This document shows, in pieces, positions 16,666-25,576 of a stretch of 64,000 nucleotides of DNA (its first letter is position 1; each line of letters opens with the position of its first letter). The notes beneath the pieces were generated by a model. That model did not search any database and had not been told where the DNA came from. It was given only the letters and a program-made list of their open reading frames with translations. Position numbers and translations under genes: made by a program. The DNA is from Cloacibacterium normanense (GTDB lineage Bacteria; Bacteroidota; Bacteroidia; Flavobacteriales; Weeksellaceae), in contig NZ_CP034157.1 in NCBI RefSeq assembly GCF_003860565.1, forward strand, positions 1,922,001 to 1,986,000. Direction: 5' to 3'.

Positions 16666-18294
16666 CTAGTTTAATATCTCTAATAAATAAAGCTTTTTCA
16701 ACTTTTCATTTCTGGTTTTAGGATTCAGAAATTTTAGGGAAAGTTTAGTGATTTTAAAATGCTTTTCCTGATGGAGAATTTCATACGGTTGAGTAATATT
16801 TTGTAAATCATTTTCGTATACCAGAACTCTATCCCCTTTTTTCAACAGAGAAACCTCTTTTCTAGGTGTGTTTTGTTGAGTATAAAAATCAAAAGACCAG
16901 ATTTCGTAATCTTTCGGCATGAATAGATTTTGGGTTGAAAGTTGATTTTTTTCAAAATATTGAGCCATTTTTAAACCACCTTGATATTGCGTCAAAACAG
17001 GATAAAACTGCGAATTGAGAAAAATATTAATGGTTATAGCAAAAAGCAAAGAGACCCAAACCCATCTTCTCACCATATTTTCTTTTTTGAAAATGTAAAG
17101 CAGTAAAGTTCCCACAAAAAACAAGCCTACCACAAATAAAATCACTTCATGAATTCCTGTAAAATAATATGTGAGCATTAAAACGCCTACTAAACTTATC
17201 GAAATCACCACCAACTGAATCACCCAAAAAACTCTGGCTTTTTTCCATTGATTTTTTTCGAAAATTTCAAAAATATAAGAAGCGGTAAAAACAGAAAGAA
17301 TGGGAATTAATCCGTTTAAATAATGAGGCAACTTAAATTTAGAAAAACTAAATACCAACATCACCAACCAGAATCCGCCTAAAGTTAAAAATTCTACACC
17401 TTCTACTTTTTGAAACCTTACTTTAATCAAATTTTTAGTTCTTTCGAAAACACCCGTGTAAAATGCGATTGAAAAAGGTAAAAATGCCCAAAGCAATGTG
17501 TGAAAAAAGAAAGAATAATCAGGACTATTTTGCTCAAAACCTTTGGCCTGTAAACGATTTACACTTTGATTAAACAAAATAAATTCTACACCTTCGTTTC
17601 CAAATTGATGATAATATGCGTACAAAATCGGTAAAATCCCCACTCCGAAACTGAGCGCGGCAAAAATTATTTTCAGATTAAAAAATTTCAGCCATTCTCT
17701 TGAATACAGCAAATAAGAAAATACCGAAAATCCTATAATCACAATCGCCATCAAACCTTTTGAAGAAAAAGCCAATGCAGTGAACAATCCTGCTAAAACT
17801 ACATTGTTAATTTTTTGTGTTTTGATAAAAGCTAAAAACTGCCAAACAGAAAGTGCAATAAAACCCGTCAAAACAGCATCTGTTCTTACATCGTGTGCAG
17901 AAAGAATAATGGTTTGAGACGCTAAAAATATCAATGAAGCGGTATAACTTAGATTTTCATTTTTATACAATAAATCAGCTATCTTTTTTACAGAAAAAGC
18001 GGCTAAAAACAAGCATAAAATCGCTGGAATTCTATATGCAATATGACTAATTCCAAAAAATTTCATCGATAAAGCTGCGAGCCAAAAATGCAAGTGCGGT
18101 TTGTCTAGATAAGGATTATCTCCTTTATAAATTTCTAGAAAATTGCCAGAATTGGCCATTCTCATCGCCATTGTAGCATGTTGAGCAGAATCATTTTCCA
18201 TGAGTGGAATAAATAGCCCAACTAAGTACACCAAAATAAAGCCTACAAAAAGAAAAAAGATTTGATTTCTAGAAAGTAATTGATTTGGATTCAT
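16666..18294 (-). CDS. ArnT-like membrane glycosyltransferase (PMT/GT39-GT83 type)
   Basis: 542 residues from ATG 18294 (MNPNQLLSRNQIFF), chosen over an off-family N-terminal extension. About eleven membrane segments. The first periplasmic loop has the family pattern LMENDSAQHATMAMRMANSGNFLE with the catalytic-type Asp, followed by YLDKPHLHFWLAALSMKFFG and ISHIAYRIPAILCLF. Such enzymes transfer a sugar from a polyprenyl-phosphate donor to lipid A, protein or other acceptors. The gene is divergent from a GT2 enzyme that could make such a donor, which supports a linked glycan pathway; the substrate is unknown. Confidence 0.85.
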   Translation of the reverse strand: MNPNQLLSRNQIFFLFVGFILVYLVGLFIPLMENDSAQHATMAMRMANSGNFLEIYKGDNPYLDKPHLHFWLAALSMKFFGISHIAYRIPAILCLFLAAFSVKKIADLLYKNENLSYTASLIFLASQTIILSAHDVRTDAVLTGFIALSVWQFLAFIKTQKINNVVLAGLFTALAFSSKGLMAIVIIGFSVFSYLLYSREWLKFFNLKIIFAALSFGVGILPILYAYYHQFGNEGVEFILFNQSVNRLQAKGFEQNSPDYSFFFHTLLWAFLPFSIAFYTGVFERTKNLIKVRFQKVEGVEFLTLGGFWLVMLVFSFSKFKLPHYLNGLIPILSVFTASYIFEIFEKNQWKKARVFWVIQLVVISISLVGVLMLTYYFTGIHEVILFVVGLFFVGTLLLYIFKKENMVRRWVWVSLLFAITINIFLNSQFYPVLTQYQGGLKMAQYFEKNQLSTQNLFMPKDYEIWSFDFYTQQNTPRKEVSLLKKGDRVLVYENDLQNITQPYEILHQEKHFKITKLSLKFLNPKTRNEKLKKLYLLEILN

Positions 18295-18363
18295 TATAAA
18301 AATCAGGTTTTTTAGTATTTTTGCAAAAATTTGCATTGCAAAGGTAACAAATCAAGCGCTAAA

Positions 18364-19317
18364 ATGGATAAAAATAAATTCTACTCTCTCGTTATTCCTA
18401 TGTATAACGAAGAAGGAAATGCAGGAATTTTAATCGACAGAATTTCTGATGCTATGAATGGATATCACTACGAACTCATCTTAATAGACGACAATTCTTC
18501 GGATAAAACCATACAAGAAATCAAAGAAAAAAAACATCCAAATGTAGTGTTGATTGAGCTCAAAAAAAATTACGGACAAAGTTCTGCAATGATGGCTGGT
18601 TTCGATTATGCAACTGGTGATTACGTGATTACACTTGATGGAGATTTGCAAAACGATCCTTCAGATATCCCTGCAATGGTAGAGCTTTTAGAAAATGGAA
18701 AATTCGATTTGGTGGTTGGGAAACGTCAAAAAAGAAAAGATTCTTCCATCAGAACCATTCCTTCAAAAATTGCGAATTTCATCATCAAAAAATCTACAAA
18801 ACTCAATATTTCTGACCAAGGTTGTGCGCTGAAAGTTTTCACCAATGAAACGGCAAAAGAACTGAATCTATACGGCGAAAACCATAGATTTATTAGTTTA
18901 ATGGCGCATTTAAATGGTGCTAAAATTACAGAAATTCCCGTAAAACATCACCCAAGACAACATGGCGTTTCTAAATACGGAATGAACAGAACTTTCAAGG
19001 TGATTAATGACTTGCTTTTGGTTTTATTCAATAAAAAATACCTTTCTAAACCGATTTATCTTTTCGGAAATATCGGTTTATTCACTTTTACATTGGGAGT
19101 TTTGGTTAATATTTATTTATTGGCGCTCAAAATTTTAGGAAATGACATTGGCGGAAGACCTTTACTAATCCTAGGTGTTTTACTTATTTTCATTGGCATT
19201 CAGTTTTTCACCACAGGAATTATTGTAGACATGTTGATGAAAACCTACTACGAATCTCAAGAAAAAAGACCTTTTAACATCAGAAATATCACAACATTTG
19301 GAGAAAGTCAATCTTAA
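18364..19317 (+). CDS. GT2 polyprenyl-phosphate glycosyltransferase (GtrB/ArnC-like)
   Basis: 317 residues from ATG 18364 (MDKNKFYSLVIPMYNEEGN). N-terminal GT-A domain with IDDNSSDKT and the metal motif LDGDLQNDPSDIP, the RQKRKDSSIRTIPSKIANF region, then two C-terminal membrane helices (GNIGLFTFTLGVLVNIYLL and LLILGVLLIFIGIQFFTTG) as in DPM1/GtrB/ArnC enzymes that make undecaprenyl-phosphate sugars. First of three overlapping genes; the 3' end overlaps the next start by 20 bases. It may supply the divergent ArnT-like enzyme. Confidence 0.92.
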   Translation: MDKNKFYSLVIPMYNEEGNAGILIDRISDAMNGYHYELILIDDNSSDKTIQEIKEKKHPNVVLIELKKNYGQSSAMMAGFDYATGDYVITLDGDLQNDPSDIPAMVELLENGKFDLVVGKRQKRKDSSIRTIPSKIANFIIKKSTKLNISDQGCALKVFTNETAKELNLYGENHRFISLMAHLNGAKITEIPVKHHPRQHGVSKYGMNRTFKVINDLLLVLFNKKYLSKPIYLFGNIGLFTFTLGVLVNIYLLALKILGNDIGGRPLLILGVLLIFIGIQFFTTGIIVDMLMKTYYESQEKRPFNIRNITTFGESQS

Positions 19318-20164
19318 AAAACTACTCATCAACTTTGCTAAAATTTTCATTAGCATTGCTTTGTTGTATTTCGTTTTTCAGAAAATTCCTTTTCGGGAAG
19401 TAACCGTTTTATGGACAAAAACGAATGTTTTTTATCTCGTGATGGCTGCTATTCTTTTCTTGGCATCTCAAATTATTTCTACCAAAAGACTTGAACTCTA
19501 TTTTGAAGCCAATGATTTCCATTTGAGCTTCAGAAGCAATTTAGAACTCTATTTTTTGGGAATGTTCTATAATTTTTTCATTCCAGGTGGAATTGGTGGA
19601 GACGCTTACAAAGTCTATCTTTTGAATAAAAATTTCGGTTGGAGTGCCAAAAAAATTACCTCATCACTTTTTAATGACCGATTAAGCGGACTTTTGGCAA
19701 TCTGCGTATTGATTTTAGTATTTTCATTCAATTTGCTAGAAGCCAAATTCTTCCCCATCTTATTTGTTCTTTTAGTGGTAGGATTTTTCTTCACTTATTT
19801 TTTGACTAAAAAGCTTTTTTCTATCTATACCACAGTTTTTTTTAAAGCTTTTTCCTATTCATTTTTAGTCCAAATTTTACAAGTCATCAGTTTTATATTT
19901 TTATTAAAAAGTTTAGATGTAACTGACAATTTCACTATTTACGCAGTAGTATTTTTAGCAAGTTCAGTGCTCAGTTTAATTTCTTTTGCAGGAATTGGAG
20001 TGAGAGAAATGCTCTTTTTACAAGCTTCTAAATGGTTTAGTTTTCAGCCAGAGATTTCAGTTTCTGCGTCTTTACTTTTTACAATGATTACAGCATTTTT
20101 TTCACTTTTTGGAGTGATATTTCAAATAAGAAAGTTAAATTTGAAGCTTACCGAAACGCCATGA
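19298..20164 (+). CDS. Flippase-like UPF0104 / LPG-synthase-TM-region membrane protein
   Basis: 288 residues, second member of this family in the window. About eight hydrophobic segments; hallmarks are LYFLGMFYNFFIPGGIGGDAYKVYLL near residue 90 and SFAGIGVREMLFL near residue 230. TTG at 19298 is the likely start (no ATG fits) and lies inside the GT2 gene. The 3' end overlaps pssA by ATGA. Between a polyprenyl-sugar synthase and a phospholipid synthase, a lipid or lipid-linked sugar flippase role is attractive but inferred. Confidence 0.83.
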   Translation: MEKVNLKKLLINFAKIFISIALLYFVFQKIPFREVTVLWTKTNVFYLVMAAILFLASQIISTKRLELYFEANDFHLSFRSNLELYFLGMFYNFFIPGGIGGDAYKVYLLNKNFGWSAKKITSSLFNDRLSGLLAICVLILVFSFNLLEAKFFPILFVLLVVGFFFTYFLTKKLFSIYTTVFFKAFSYSFLVQILQVISFIFLLKSLDVTDNFTIYAVVFLASSVLSLISFAGIGVREMLFLQASKWFSFQPEISVSASLLFTMITAFFSLFGVIFQIRKLNLKLTETP

Positions 20165-20871
20165 ATTTTATAAAAAATAATTTAGCCAATGCTTTCACTC
20201 TCGGGAATTTATTTTCTGGAAGCATCGGTGTTATCAATTTAGTAGACGGAAATTATAAAGTTGCCGCACTTTGCATCATTATTTCTTTGGTTTTAGACTT
20301 TTTAGACGGATTTGTTGCAAGAGCGCTTAAAGCCAATTCTAATCTTGGCGCACAATTAGATTCTCTAGCAGACATGGTAAGTTTCGGACTTTTGCCTGGC
20401 GTAACGATGTTTAAAGCACTAGAAGGTTTCGGCAATCAATTTATGGATTTCGAATTGCCATTTCAGTTGAAATATTTAGGACTTTTCGTGGCTTTATTTT
20501 CATGTCTCAGATTGGCTATTTTTAATTTAGATGAAGAGCAAAGTTATTATTTCAAAGGACTCAACACACCGAGTAATACGGTTTTACTTTTCGGAATGTA
20601 TTACGCATTTCAAGAAACAGGAATGTTCTGGCGAACGTTTGAAAATCCTGTATTTTTAGTAGGACTCATCGCAGCAAGCTGTTGGTTACTTGTCAGTCCC
20701 ATTAAAATGATTGCGCTCAAATTTAAATCAATGAAACTGAAAGATAATTACCCAAAACTTATCTTACTTTTGGGAGGAATTCTACTAATTTCTATTTTAG
20801 GATTGGCGGGAATCCCGATGGTTATCGTTTTTTATATAATCGTTTCCCTAATTTTTCAAAAACAAATGTAA
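20161..20871 (+). CDS. pssA: CDP-diacylglycerol-serine O-phosphatidyltransferase
   Basis: 236-residue membrane enzyme that makes phosphatidylserine, precursor of phosphatidylethanolamine. The CDP-alcohol phosphotransferase motif D-G-x2-A-R-x8-G-x3-D-x3-D is complete (LDGFVAR...GAQLDSLADM). The N-terminus NNLANAFTLGNLFSGSIGVI is typical of PssA, and several membrane helices follow. The start overlaps the flippase stop by 4 bases, so three genes form a tightly coupled operon. Confidence 0.93.
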   Translation: MNFIKNNLANAFTLGNLFSGSIGVINLVDGNYKVAALCIIISLVLDFLDGFVARALKANSNLGAQLDSLADMVSFGLLPGVTMFKALEGFGNQFMDFELPFQLKYLGLFVALFSCLRLAIFNLDEEQSYYFKGLNTPSNTVLLFGMYYAFQETGMFWRTFENPVFLVGLIAASCWLLVSPIKMIALKFKSMKLKDNYPKLILLLGGILLISILGLAGIPMVIVFYIIVSLIFQKQM

Positions 20872-20896
20872 GGACAAGTCACGACTTGTCTCTACC
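20871..20896. repeat. REP-like short palindrome
   Basis: GACAAGTC and GACTTGTC form a stem around AC, flanked by AAG and TCTACC. The form (GT)AGAGACAAGTC...GACTTGTC recurs between genes in many Bacteroidota genomes. It sits directly after the pssA stop and may also help terminate. Confidence 0.65.
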
Positions 20897-20908
20897 AAAA
20901 TAAATTTT

Positions 20909-21673
20909 ATGAATCTAAAACTCCATAAACCGCTCTGTATCTTTGATTTAGAAACAACTGGAATCAATATTTCTAAAGACAGAATTGTAGAAATCTGCAT
21001 TCTGAAAGTTTTTCCAGATGCTTCTAGAGAAAGTAAAACTTGGTATGTAAATCCAGAAATGCCAATTCCTACAGAAGCTACCGCAGTTCACGGAATTTCT
21101 GATGAAGACGTAAAAGATTCTCCTACTTTTAAAGAACTGGCTCCGAAAATCATTGACATGATTAAGGATTCTGATTTAGGAGGTTTTAATTCGAATAGAT
21201 TTGATATTCCACTTTTAGCAGAGGAATTGTTGAGAGCTGGTTATGATTTTGATTTATCTAAACACAGACCAATTGATGCTCAAACCATTTTCCACAAAAT
21301 GGAACCTAGAAATCTAAGTGCAGCGTACCAATTTTACTGCGGAAAATCTCTAGAAAATGCCCATTCTGCGGAAGCAGATACATTGGCAACCTTCGAAGTG
21401 TTGGATGCTCAAATCGAAAAATATGCAGATTTACCAAATGATATTGCTGCTTTAAGCGAATTTTCATTCCATAATAAATTTGCAGATTTGGCAGGATTTA
21501 TCGCCTTTGATGATAAAGATGAAGAAATTTTCACTTTTGGAAAATACAAAGGTCAAAAAGTGAAAGATGTCTTCACAAAAGATGTAGGATATTTCGGTTG
21601 GATTCAAAATGCTGATTTCCCACTTTACACTAAAAAGGTTTTGACTAAAATTCAGTTGAGAAGTAAATTTTAA
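20909..21673 (+). CDS. DnaQ-like 3'-5' exonuclease (DEDDh)
   Basis: 254 residues. Exonuclease domain with motif I FDLETTG, motif II GFNSNRFDIPLL, and motif III NAHSAEADTLATFEVL (DEDDh His and Asp). A C-terminal module EEIFTFGKYKGQKVKDVFTKDVGYFGWIQNADFPLYTKKVL resembles the ExoX C-terminal domain. It probably degrades or proofreads DNA 3' ends; it is too short for a polymerase fusion. It follows pssA after a repeat and appears to be its own unit. Confidence 0.9.
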   Translation: MNLKLHKPLCIFDLETTGINISKDRIVEICILKVFPDASRESKTWYVNPEMPIPTEATAVHGISDEDVKDSPTFKELAPKIIDMIKDSDLGGFNSNRFDIPLLAEELLRAGYDFDLSKHRPIDAQTIFHKMEPRNLSAAYQFYCGKSLENAHSAEADTLATFEVLDAQIEKYADLPNDIAALSEFSFHNKFADLAGFIAFDDKDEEIFTFGKYKGQKVKDVFTKDVGYFGWIQNADFPLYTKKVLTKIQLRSKF

Positions 21674-21679
21674 GATTTT

Positions 21680-21735
21680 TCACAAAATTTTTCACGCGAT
21701 GGCGCAAAGATTTACGCAGAGAACGCAGATTTTTG
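21680..21735. repeat. Degenerate CGCAAAG/CGCAGAG repeat tract
   Basis: Short imperfect iterations of the CGCAAAGATT / CGCAGAGAACGCAGA type with no coding potential, within the 145-base gap between two genes. It is one of several such tracts in the window (also near 46.4-47.0 kb and 52.4 kb). Confidence 0.6.
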
Positions 21736-21818
21736 TAATTTTAGACAACTAGCTAAACGTTTTTAAAAATTTTAACGACGCAAAAACATCCATCACCCAA
21801 CATCTAACATCTAACAAA

Positions 21819-22427
21819 ATGAAAATCATTTGCATAGGAAGAAATTACGCAGAACACGCGAAAGAATTAGGAAACGAAATTCCAGAAAATCCAGTTATTT
21901 TCATGAAACCTGACACTGCTGTATTGAAAAAAGGCAGTGATTTCTATATTCCAGAATTTTCTGATGATGTGCATTATGAATTAGAAGTAGTGCTCAAAAT
22001 TTCTAAAGGCGGAAAATATATCCAAAAAGAAAATGCACCTAAACATTATGACGAAATTGCGCTCGGAATAGATTTTACTGCGAGAGATTTACAGTTTCAG
22101 CTCAAAGGAAAAGGTTTGCCTTGGGAATTGGCAAAAGGTTTTGACGGAAGCGCTGTAGTTTCTGATTTTTTCCCAAAAGAAAATTTTGATTTAAAAAATT
22201 TGAATTTTCAACTTCAAAAAAATAAAGAAATCGTACAAGATGGAAATACCAATCTGATGATGTTTTCGCCAGATGATATTATTGCTTTTGTCTCTCAATA
22301 CTTCACTTTAAGAGTGGGAGATTTAATTTTCACAGGGACGCCAAAAGGTGTAGGAAAGGTATCAGAAAACGATGAGCTAGAAATGTTTCTAGAAGGCGAA
22401 AAAGTTTATAGTCTGCGCATACAATAA
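21819..22427 (+). CDS. Fumarylacetoacetate hydrolase family protein
   Basis: 202 residues, the short FAH form. MKIICIGRNYAEHAKELGNEIPENPVIFMKP opens the fold. Metal ligands are in HYELEVVLKI and the GIDFTARDLQ...GKGLPWELAKGFDGSAVVSDF segment, and FTGTPKGVGKV closes the site. Members act as acylpyruvases or oxaloacetate decarboxylases on small 2-oxo acids. The substrate is unassigned; no aromatic degradation genes are nearby. Confidence 0.92.
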   Translation: MKIICIGRNYAEHAKELGNEIPENPVIFMKPDTAVLKKGSDFYIPEFSDDVHYELEVVLKISKGGKYIQKENAPKHYDEIALGIDFTARDLQFQLKGKGLPWELAKGFDGSAVVSDFFPKENFDLKNLNFQLQKNKEIVQDGNTNLMMFSPDDIIAFVSQYFTLRVGDLIFTGTPKGVGKVSENDELEMFLEGEKVYSLRIQ

Positions 22428-22496
22428 ATCATTTCTAAAAACTTTTATTTCCCGTTTAAAAATTGTAAATTAGTACTGTTATTAAAAACACACGCC

Positions 22497-22934
22497 ATGA
22501 AAAATATTATTTTACCTATCGATTTTTCTGACACTACTGATATTCTTGTAGAAGGCGCTGTAGATTTTGCAAAAGAAATAGCCGGAAAAATTTATTTAAT
22601 ACACGTAGCTCCTGCAGATATAGGTTTTGCTATAGGAGATATGGGATTTCAATATTTCCCAGAGATAGAAAAATCTGAAATTTCTGAAGAACTCGCCGAG
22701 TTGAATGAAATTGAAAAAAGAATAAAAGCAAAAGGTGTAGCTTGTGAACATTTGCTGAAACAAGGCATCGCTGCTGAAATTATTTTAGATTATGCTAAAG
22801 ACAAAAAAGCCAACTACATCGTCATGGGAAGCCATGGAAGAAGCGGCATTTACGATGTTTTCGTAGGAAGTCTTACCAAAGATATCACGAAAAAATCTCC
22901 TATTCCTGTTTTAGTAGTTCCTTGTCACAATTAA
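22497..22934 (+). CDS. Universal stress protein (UspA family)
   Basis: 145-residue single UspA domain: MKNIILPIDFSDTTDILVEGAVDFAKEI at the N-terminus, and the ATP-binding signature GSHGRSGIYDVFVGSLTKDITKKSPIPVLVVP (G-2x-G-9x-G-S/T form). The role is in stress survival; the client is unknown. Followed by a strong hairpin terminator. Confidence 0.93.
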   Translation: MKNIILPIDFSDTTDILVEGAVDFAKEIAGKIYLIHVAPADIGFAIGDMGFQYFPEIEKSEISEELAELNEIEKRIKAKGVACEHLLKQGIAAEIILDYAKDKKANYIVMGSHGRSGIYDVFVGSLTKDITKKSPIPVLVVPCHN

Positions 22935-22956
22935 TTTTTAATAAAAAAGAATAAAA

Positions 22957-22986
22957 AAATCCCGAAATTTTACAATTTCGGGATTT
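22957..22986. terminator. Bidirectional terminator
   Basis: AAAATCCCGAAATT and AATTTCGGGATTTT pair around TTAC, between convergent genes. The same TCCCGAAA stem type was split by the IS at 1959-3413. Confidence 0.88.
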
Positions 22987-23006
22987 TATATTGTTAAGAA
23001 ATCTGA

Positions 23007-23240
23007 TTAATCTTCTTTAGTGTGTAATTCTGGGTTGTAGTATGGGAATTTACCTTCTGTAGGTGAATAATATTCTTTATCTTTATTATTCCCTAATGTG
23101 GTTACTAAAACATAACACCAATAGCAAAATAAAGTACTAGCTACAATAAATAGAATCCAGTTCAATACGTTTCCTGCGAAATCATAGAATCCGAAAGACC
23201 ATATGAACAAATCACTTAAGAATAACCAAAAAGACGTCAT
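23007..23240 (-). CDS. DUF6341 family small membrane protein
   Basis: 77 residues with two hydrophobic stretches (WLFLSDLFIWSFGFYDF and WILFIVASTLFCYWCYVLV) and a polar tail ending YYNPELHTKED. It fits the DUF6341 family found beside DUF6427 in Flavobacteriia. Function unknown. It is divergent from the DUF6427 gene, with a 42-base gap between starts. Confidence 0.75.
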   Translation of the reverse strand: MTSFWLFLSDLFIWSFGFYDFAGNVLNWILFIVASTLFCYWCYVLVTTLGNNKDKEYYSPTEGKFPYYNPELHTKED

Positions 23241-23282
23241 TTTTTTCTTATTTTAAATTAACTTTGCACAAAATTAATAAAA

Positions 23283-24197
23283 ATGTTCAGATTACTATCA
23301 AAAGAAAGCAATATTTTTTCGATTCCTGTCTATATATTTTTTTTATTTCTTTTGATAATATCATTTAATATATTGGATTTCAAAACATTAGGTGTTTTTT
23401 CTAGCATCATTACGTTTTGTGGATTTGCGTTAGGATATTTTCTTTTTAATGCTATCGGTCTGAATTACAATACTCATCTTCCTCTTTTTCTGTATACTTT
23501 TTTTGTATTTGCATTATATCCGGGAAGTTTAGACATAGGAATTGCGATGTCACTCTTTACCAATTCTTTTGTAATGGTTTTATTGACCAGCAATCAAGAT
23601 GAAGTAAGGAAAAATTCATACCTGATCATTGGAGCAATTTTGGCGGTGAATTTCTTGTTTTTGCCTACAACATGGCCTATGTTTATTTTCGTGTTGATTC
23701 ACCTTATTTCTACTTCAGATCATATTTCGTTGAATATTTTCAGATTATTTTTTGGGAATACATTGGTTTTTGGAACTTATTTCGGCGTGATGTATCTTAT
23801 TGGTTATCATGATTTTGACGAAAGTTATATTCCTTATGTAGAAGATTCTTTCTTGCAAGATTATTATCCGTTACATCTTCTTTTACCCGTTGCTTTATAC
23901 GTTTTGTATGCTGTAATGGACCATTTTGCCAATTTTAATAAAAAAAGTCCTTCGAGTAAATTTAAGTATACTTTTATGCTTATGTTTTTCTTTGCACAAT
24001 TGGTGACTGTTTTTCTTTACATGGGCAAAAATTATGAATATTTACTTTTATTGGTTTTACCGAATGTGATTATTCTTTCTAGAGCCTTGAGATTTTTGAA
24101 AAAATATTGGATGAAAGAATTTGGGCTATGGATAATTATTCTCACTTTATTACTTTTTAAACTTAGCACTTATGTAAACATAGGTGAATTGATATAG
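23283..24197 (+). CDS. DUF6427 family membrane protein
   Basis: 304-residue polytopic protein, about nine membrane helices, beginning MFRLLSKESNIFSIPVYIFFLFLL. Assigned to DUF6427 from the SKESN N-terminus, the LNYNTHLPLFLYTFFVFALYPG segment and the pairing with DUF6341. No reaction is known. The next gene begins 2 bases after its stop, so they form an operon with DUF3109. Confidence 0.8.
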   Translation: MFRLLSKESNIFSIPVYIFFLFLLIISFNILDFKTLGVFSSIITFCGFALGYFLFNAIGLNYNTHLPLFLYTFFVFALYPGSLDIGIAMSLFTNSFVMVLLTSNQDEVRKNSYLIIGAILAVNFLFLPTTWPMFIFVLIHLISTSDHISLNIFRLFFGNTLVFGTYFGVMYLIGYHDFDESYIPYVEDSFLQDYYPLHLLLPVALYVLYAVMDHFANFNKKSPSSKFKYTFMLMFFFAQLVTVFLYMGKNYEYLLLLVLPNVIILSRALRFLKKYWMKEFGLWIIILTLLLFKLSTYVNIGELI

Positions 24198-24199
24198 AT

Positions 24200-24781
24200 A
24201 TGATTCAAATAGATGATAAATTAATTTCTGAAGATATTTTTTCTGAAGAATTTGTATGTAACCTCAGCAAATGCAAGGGAATCTGCTGTGTAGAAGGAGA
24301 TGCGGGAGCTCCGCTTGACAAAAATGAGACTAAAATTTTGGAAAGAATTTATCCAAAAATTAAAAGTTATCTTAGACAAGAAGGAATTGCTGCCATCGAA
24401 GAGCAAGGAACACACGTTACCGATATTGATGGAGATTTGGTAACGCCACTCGTAAATGGTGGAGAATGCGCTTATGTAATTTTTGATGAAAAAGGCATCA
24501 CCAAATGTGGAATCGAAAAAGCATATGAAGATGGTGTTGTAGATTGGCAAAAACCTATTTCTTGTCACCTTTATCCTATTAGAGTAACAGAATATAGAAA
24601 TTTTTCAGCCATCAATTATCATGAATGGGACGTATGTAGCGACGCTTGTACCTTAGGTAAAGAATTGCAAGTTCCTGTTTATAAATTCTTGAAAACGCCA
24701 CTGATTAGAAAATACGGCGAAGATTTTTACAAAACTCTTTGCGAAGCAGCAGAAGAATGGGAACGCGAATTTAATTCGTAG
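24200..24781 (+). CDS. DUF3109 cysteine-rich protein
   Basis: 193 residues with a Cys-rich N-part, FVCNLSKCKGICCVEGDAGAPL, then CAYVIFDEKGITKCGIEKAY, CHLYPIRV and CSDACTLGKELQVPVYKFLK. The pattern recalls YkgJ-type zinc or iron-sulfur clusters; the family function is unknown. It is co-transcribed with DUF6427. Its last 11 bases overlap the end of the convergent secreted-protein gene. Confidence 0.88.
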   Translation: MIQIDDKLISEDIFSEEFVCNLSKCKGICCVEGDAGAPLDKNETKILERIYPKIKSYLRQEGIAAIEEQGTHVTDIDGDLVTPLVNGGECAYVIFDEKGITKCGIEKAYEDGVVDWQKPISCHLYPIRVTEYRNFSAINYHEWDVCSDACTLGKELQVPVYKFLKTPLIRKYGEDFYKTLCEAAEEWEREFNS

Positions 24782-25565
24782 GAAAAGTAGAATATGTATT
24801 ATTGATTACCAAAACATAATTTCCTTGATTCTGGGAATTGGTTTTGGTAACTTTTATAGGATTTCCCTTCTCATCTACTTCATAAGTAAAGGTATTTTCT
24901 ACCACTTCACTATTGCTGAACACTTCTTTTACAATCCAACCTTCTTTATTATAAGTATTTTTAACATTGGTTTTCAGGTTGTACATTTCATAATTGGCTT
25001 CTACCAATAATTTATTTTCATAGATTTCTTCGGTGGTTTCTACCACTTTTCCATTTTGAAAATCCTTTATCAATTTGGTGAAAAAATCGTCATTTTTGTA
25101 GTTTTTGTACTCTACTATTCTGGTCACTTTATTTTTAGCATCTTTTTCTATTTCTTTTATCAATCTATTGTTCTTGTCATAGAAATATTGAGTTTTAGAA
25201 AACATTTTACCATGCATCCAAAGTTCAGAATTCTGCAACTGAAGATTTTTATAGTGAAAAACCTCTTTTTCCTTCTCGCCAGAATGAACATGCTCCGTTT
25301 CTATTTTCACCAATTGATTATCAATATTGTAGTAATATTTTTTCACGGTAACATAATCTCCATCTTTGGTTTTTTGCTCTTGTAAAAACGTGTTGTAGAA
25401 TTTCAATTCTTCTGTAAAAACTACATTCGATTGGTCATCTTCCCAATATTGCTTAGAAATAACGGTTTCTGTGTTTTTATACAAGCCAAAATCTTGAGTG
25501 GTGAGTTTTTCTTGAGAAAAACCGAAAGTGGAAATGAATGCGGTTAAAAATATTACTTTTTTCAT
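24771..25565 (-). CDS. Secreted protein with YD-like repeats, unknown function
   Basis: 264 residues, signal peptide ending FGFSQ. The mature part repeats short units of the form Y-N/D-x-N/D-N-x-L-I/V-K-I/E, e.g. YYYNIDNQLVKIE, YFYDKNNRLIKEIE and YEVDEKGNPIKVTK, similar to the YD or toxin-wing repeats of RHS-type proteins but without an RHS core. Last gene of a five-gene operon beginning at 28995, 11 bases after the previous stop. Predicted to be periplasmic or surface exposed; no family name recognised. Confidence 0.7.
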   Translation of the reverse strand: MKKVIFLTAFISTFGFSQEKLTTQDFGLYKNTETVISKQYWEDDQSNVVFTEELKFYNTFLQEQKTKDGDYVTVKKYYYNIDNQLVKIETEHVHSGEKEKEVFHYKNLQLQNSELWMHGKMFSKTQYFYDKNNRLIKEIEKDAKNKVTRIVEYKNYKNDDFFTKLIKDFQNGKVVETTEEIYENKLLVEANYEMYNLKTNVKNTYNKEGWIVKEVFSNSEVVENTFTYEVDEKGNPIKVTKTNSQNQGNYVLVINNTYSTFPTN

Positions 25566-25576
25566 CTGTTTTAATT

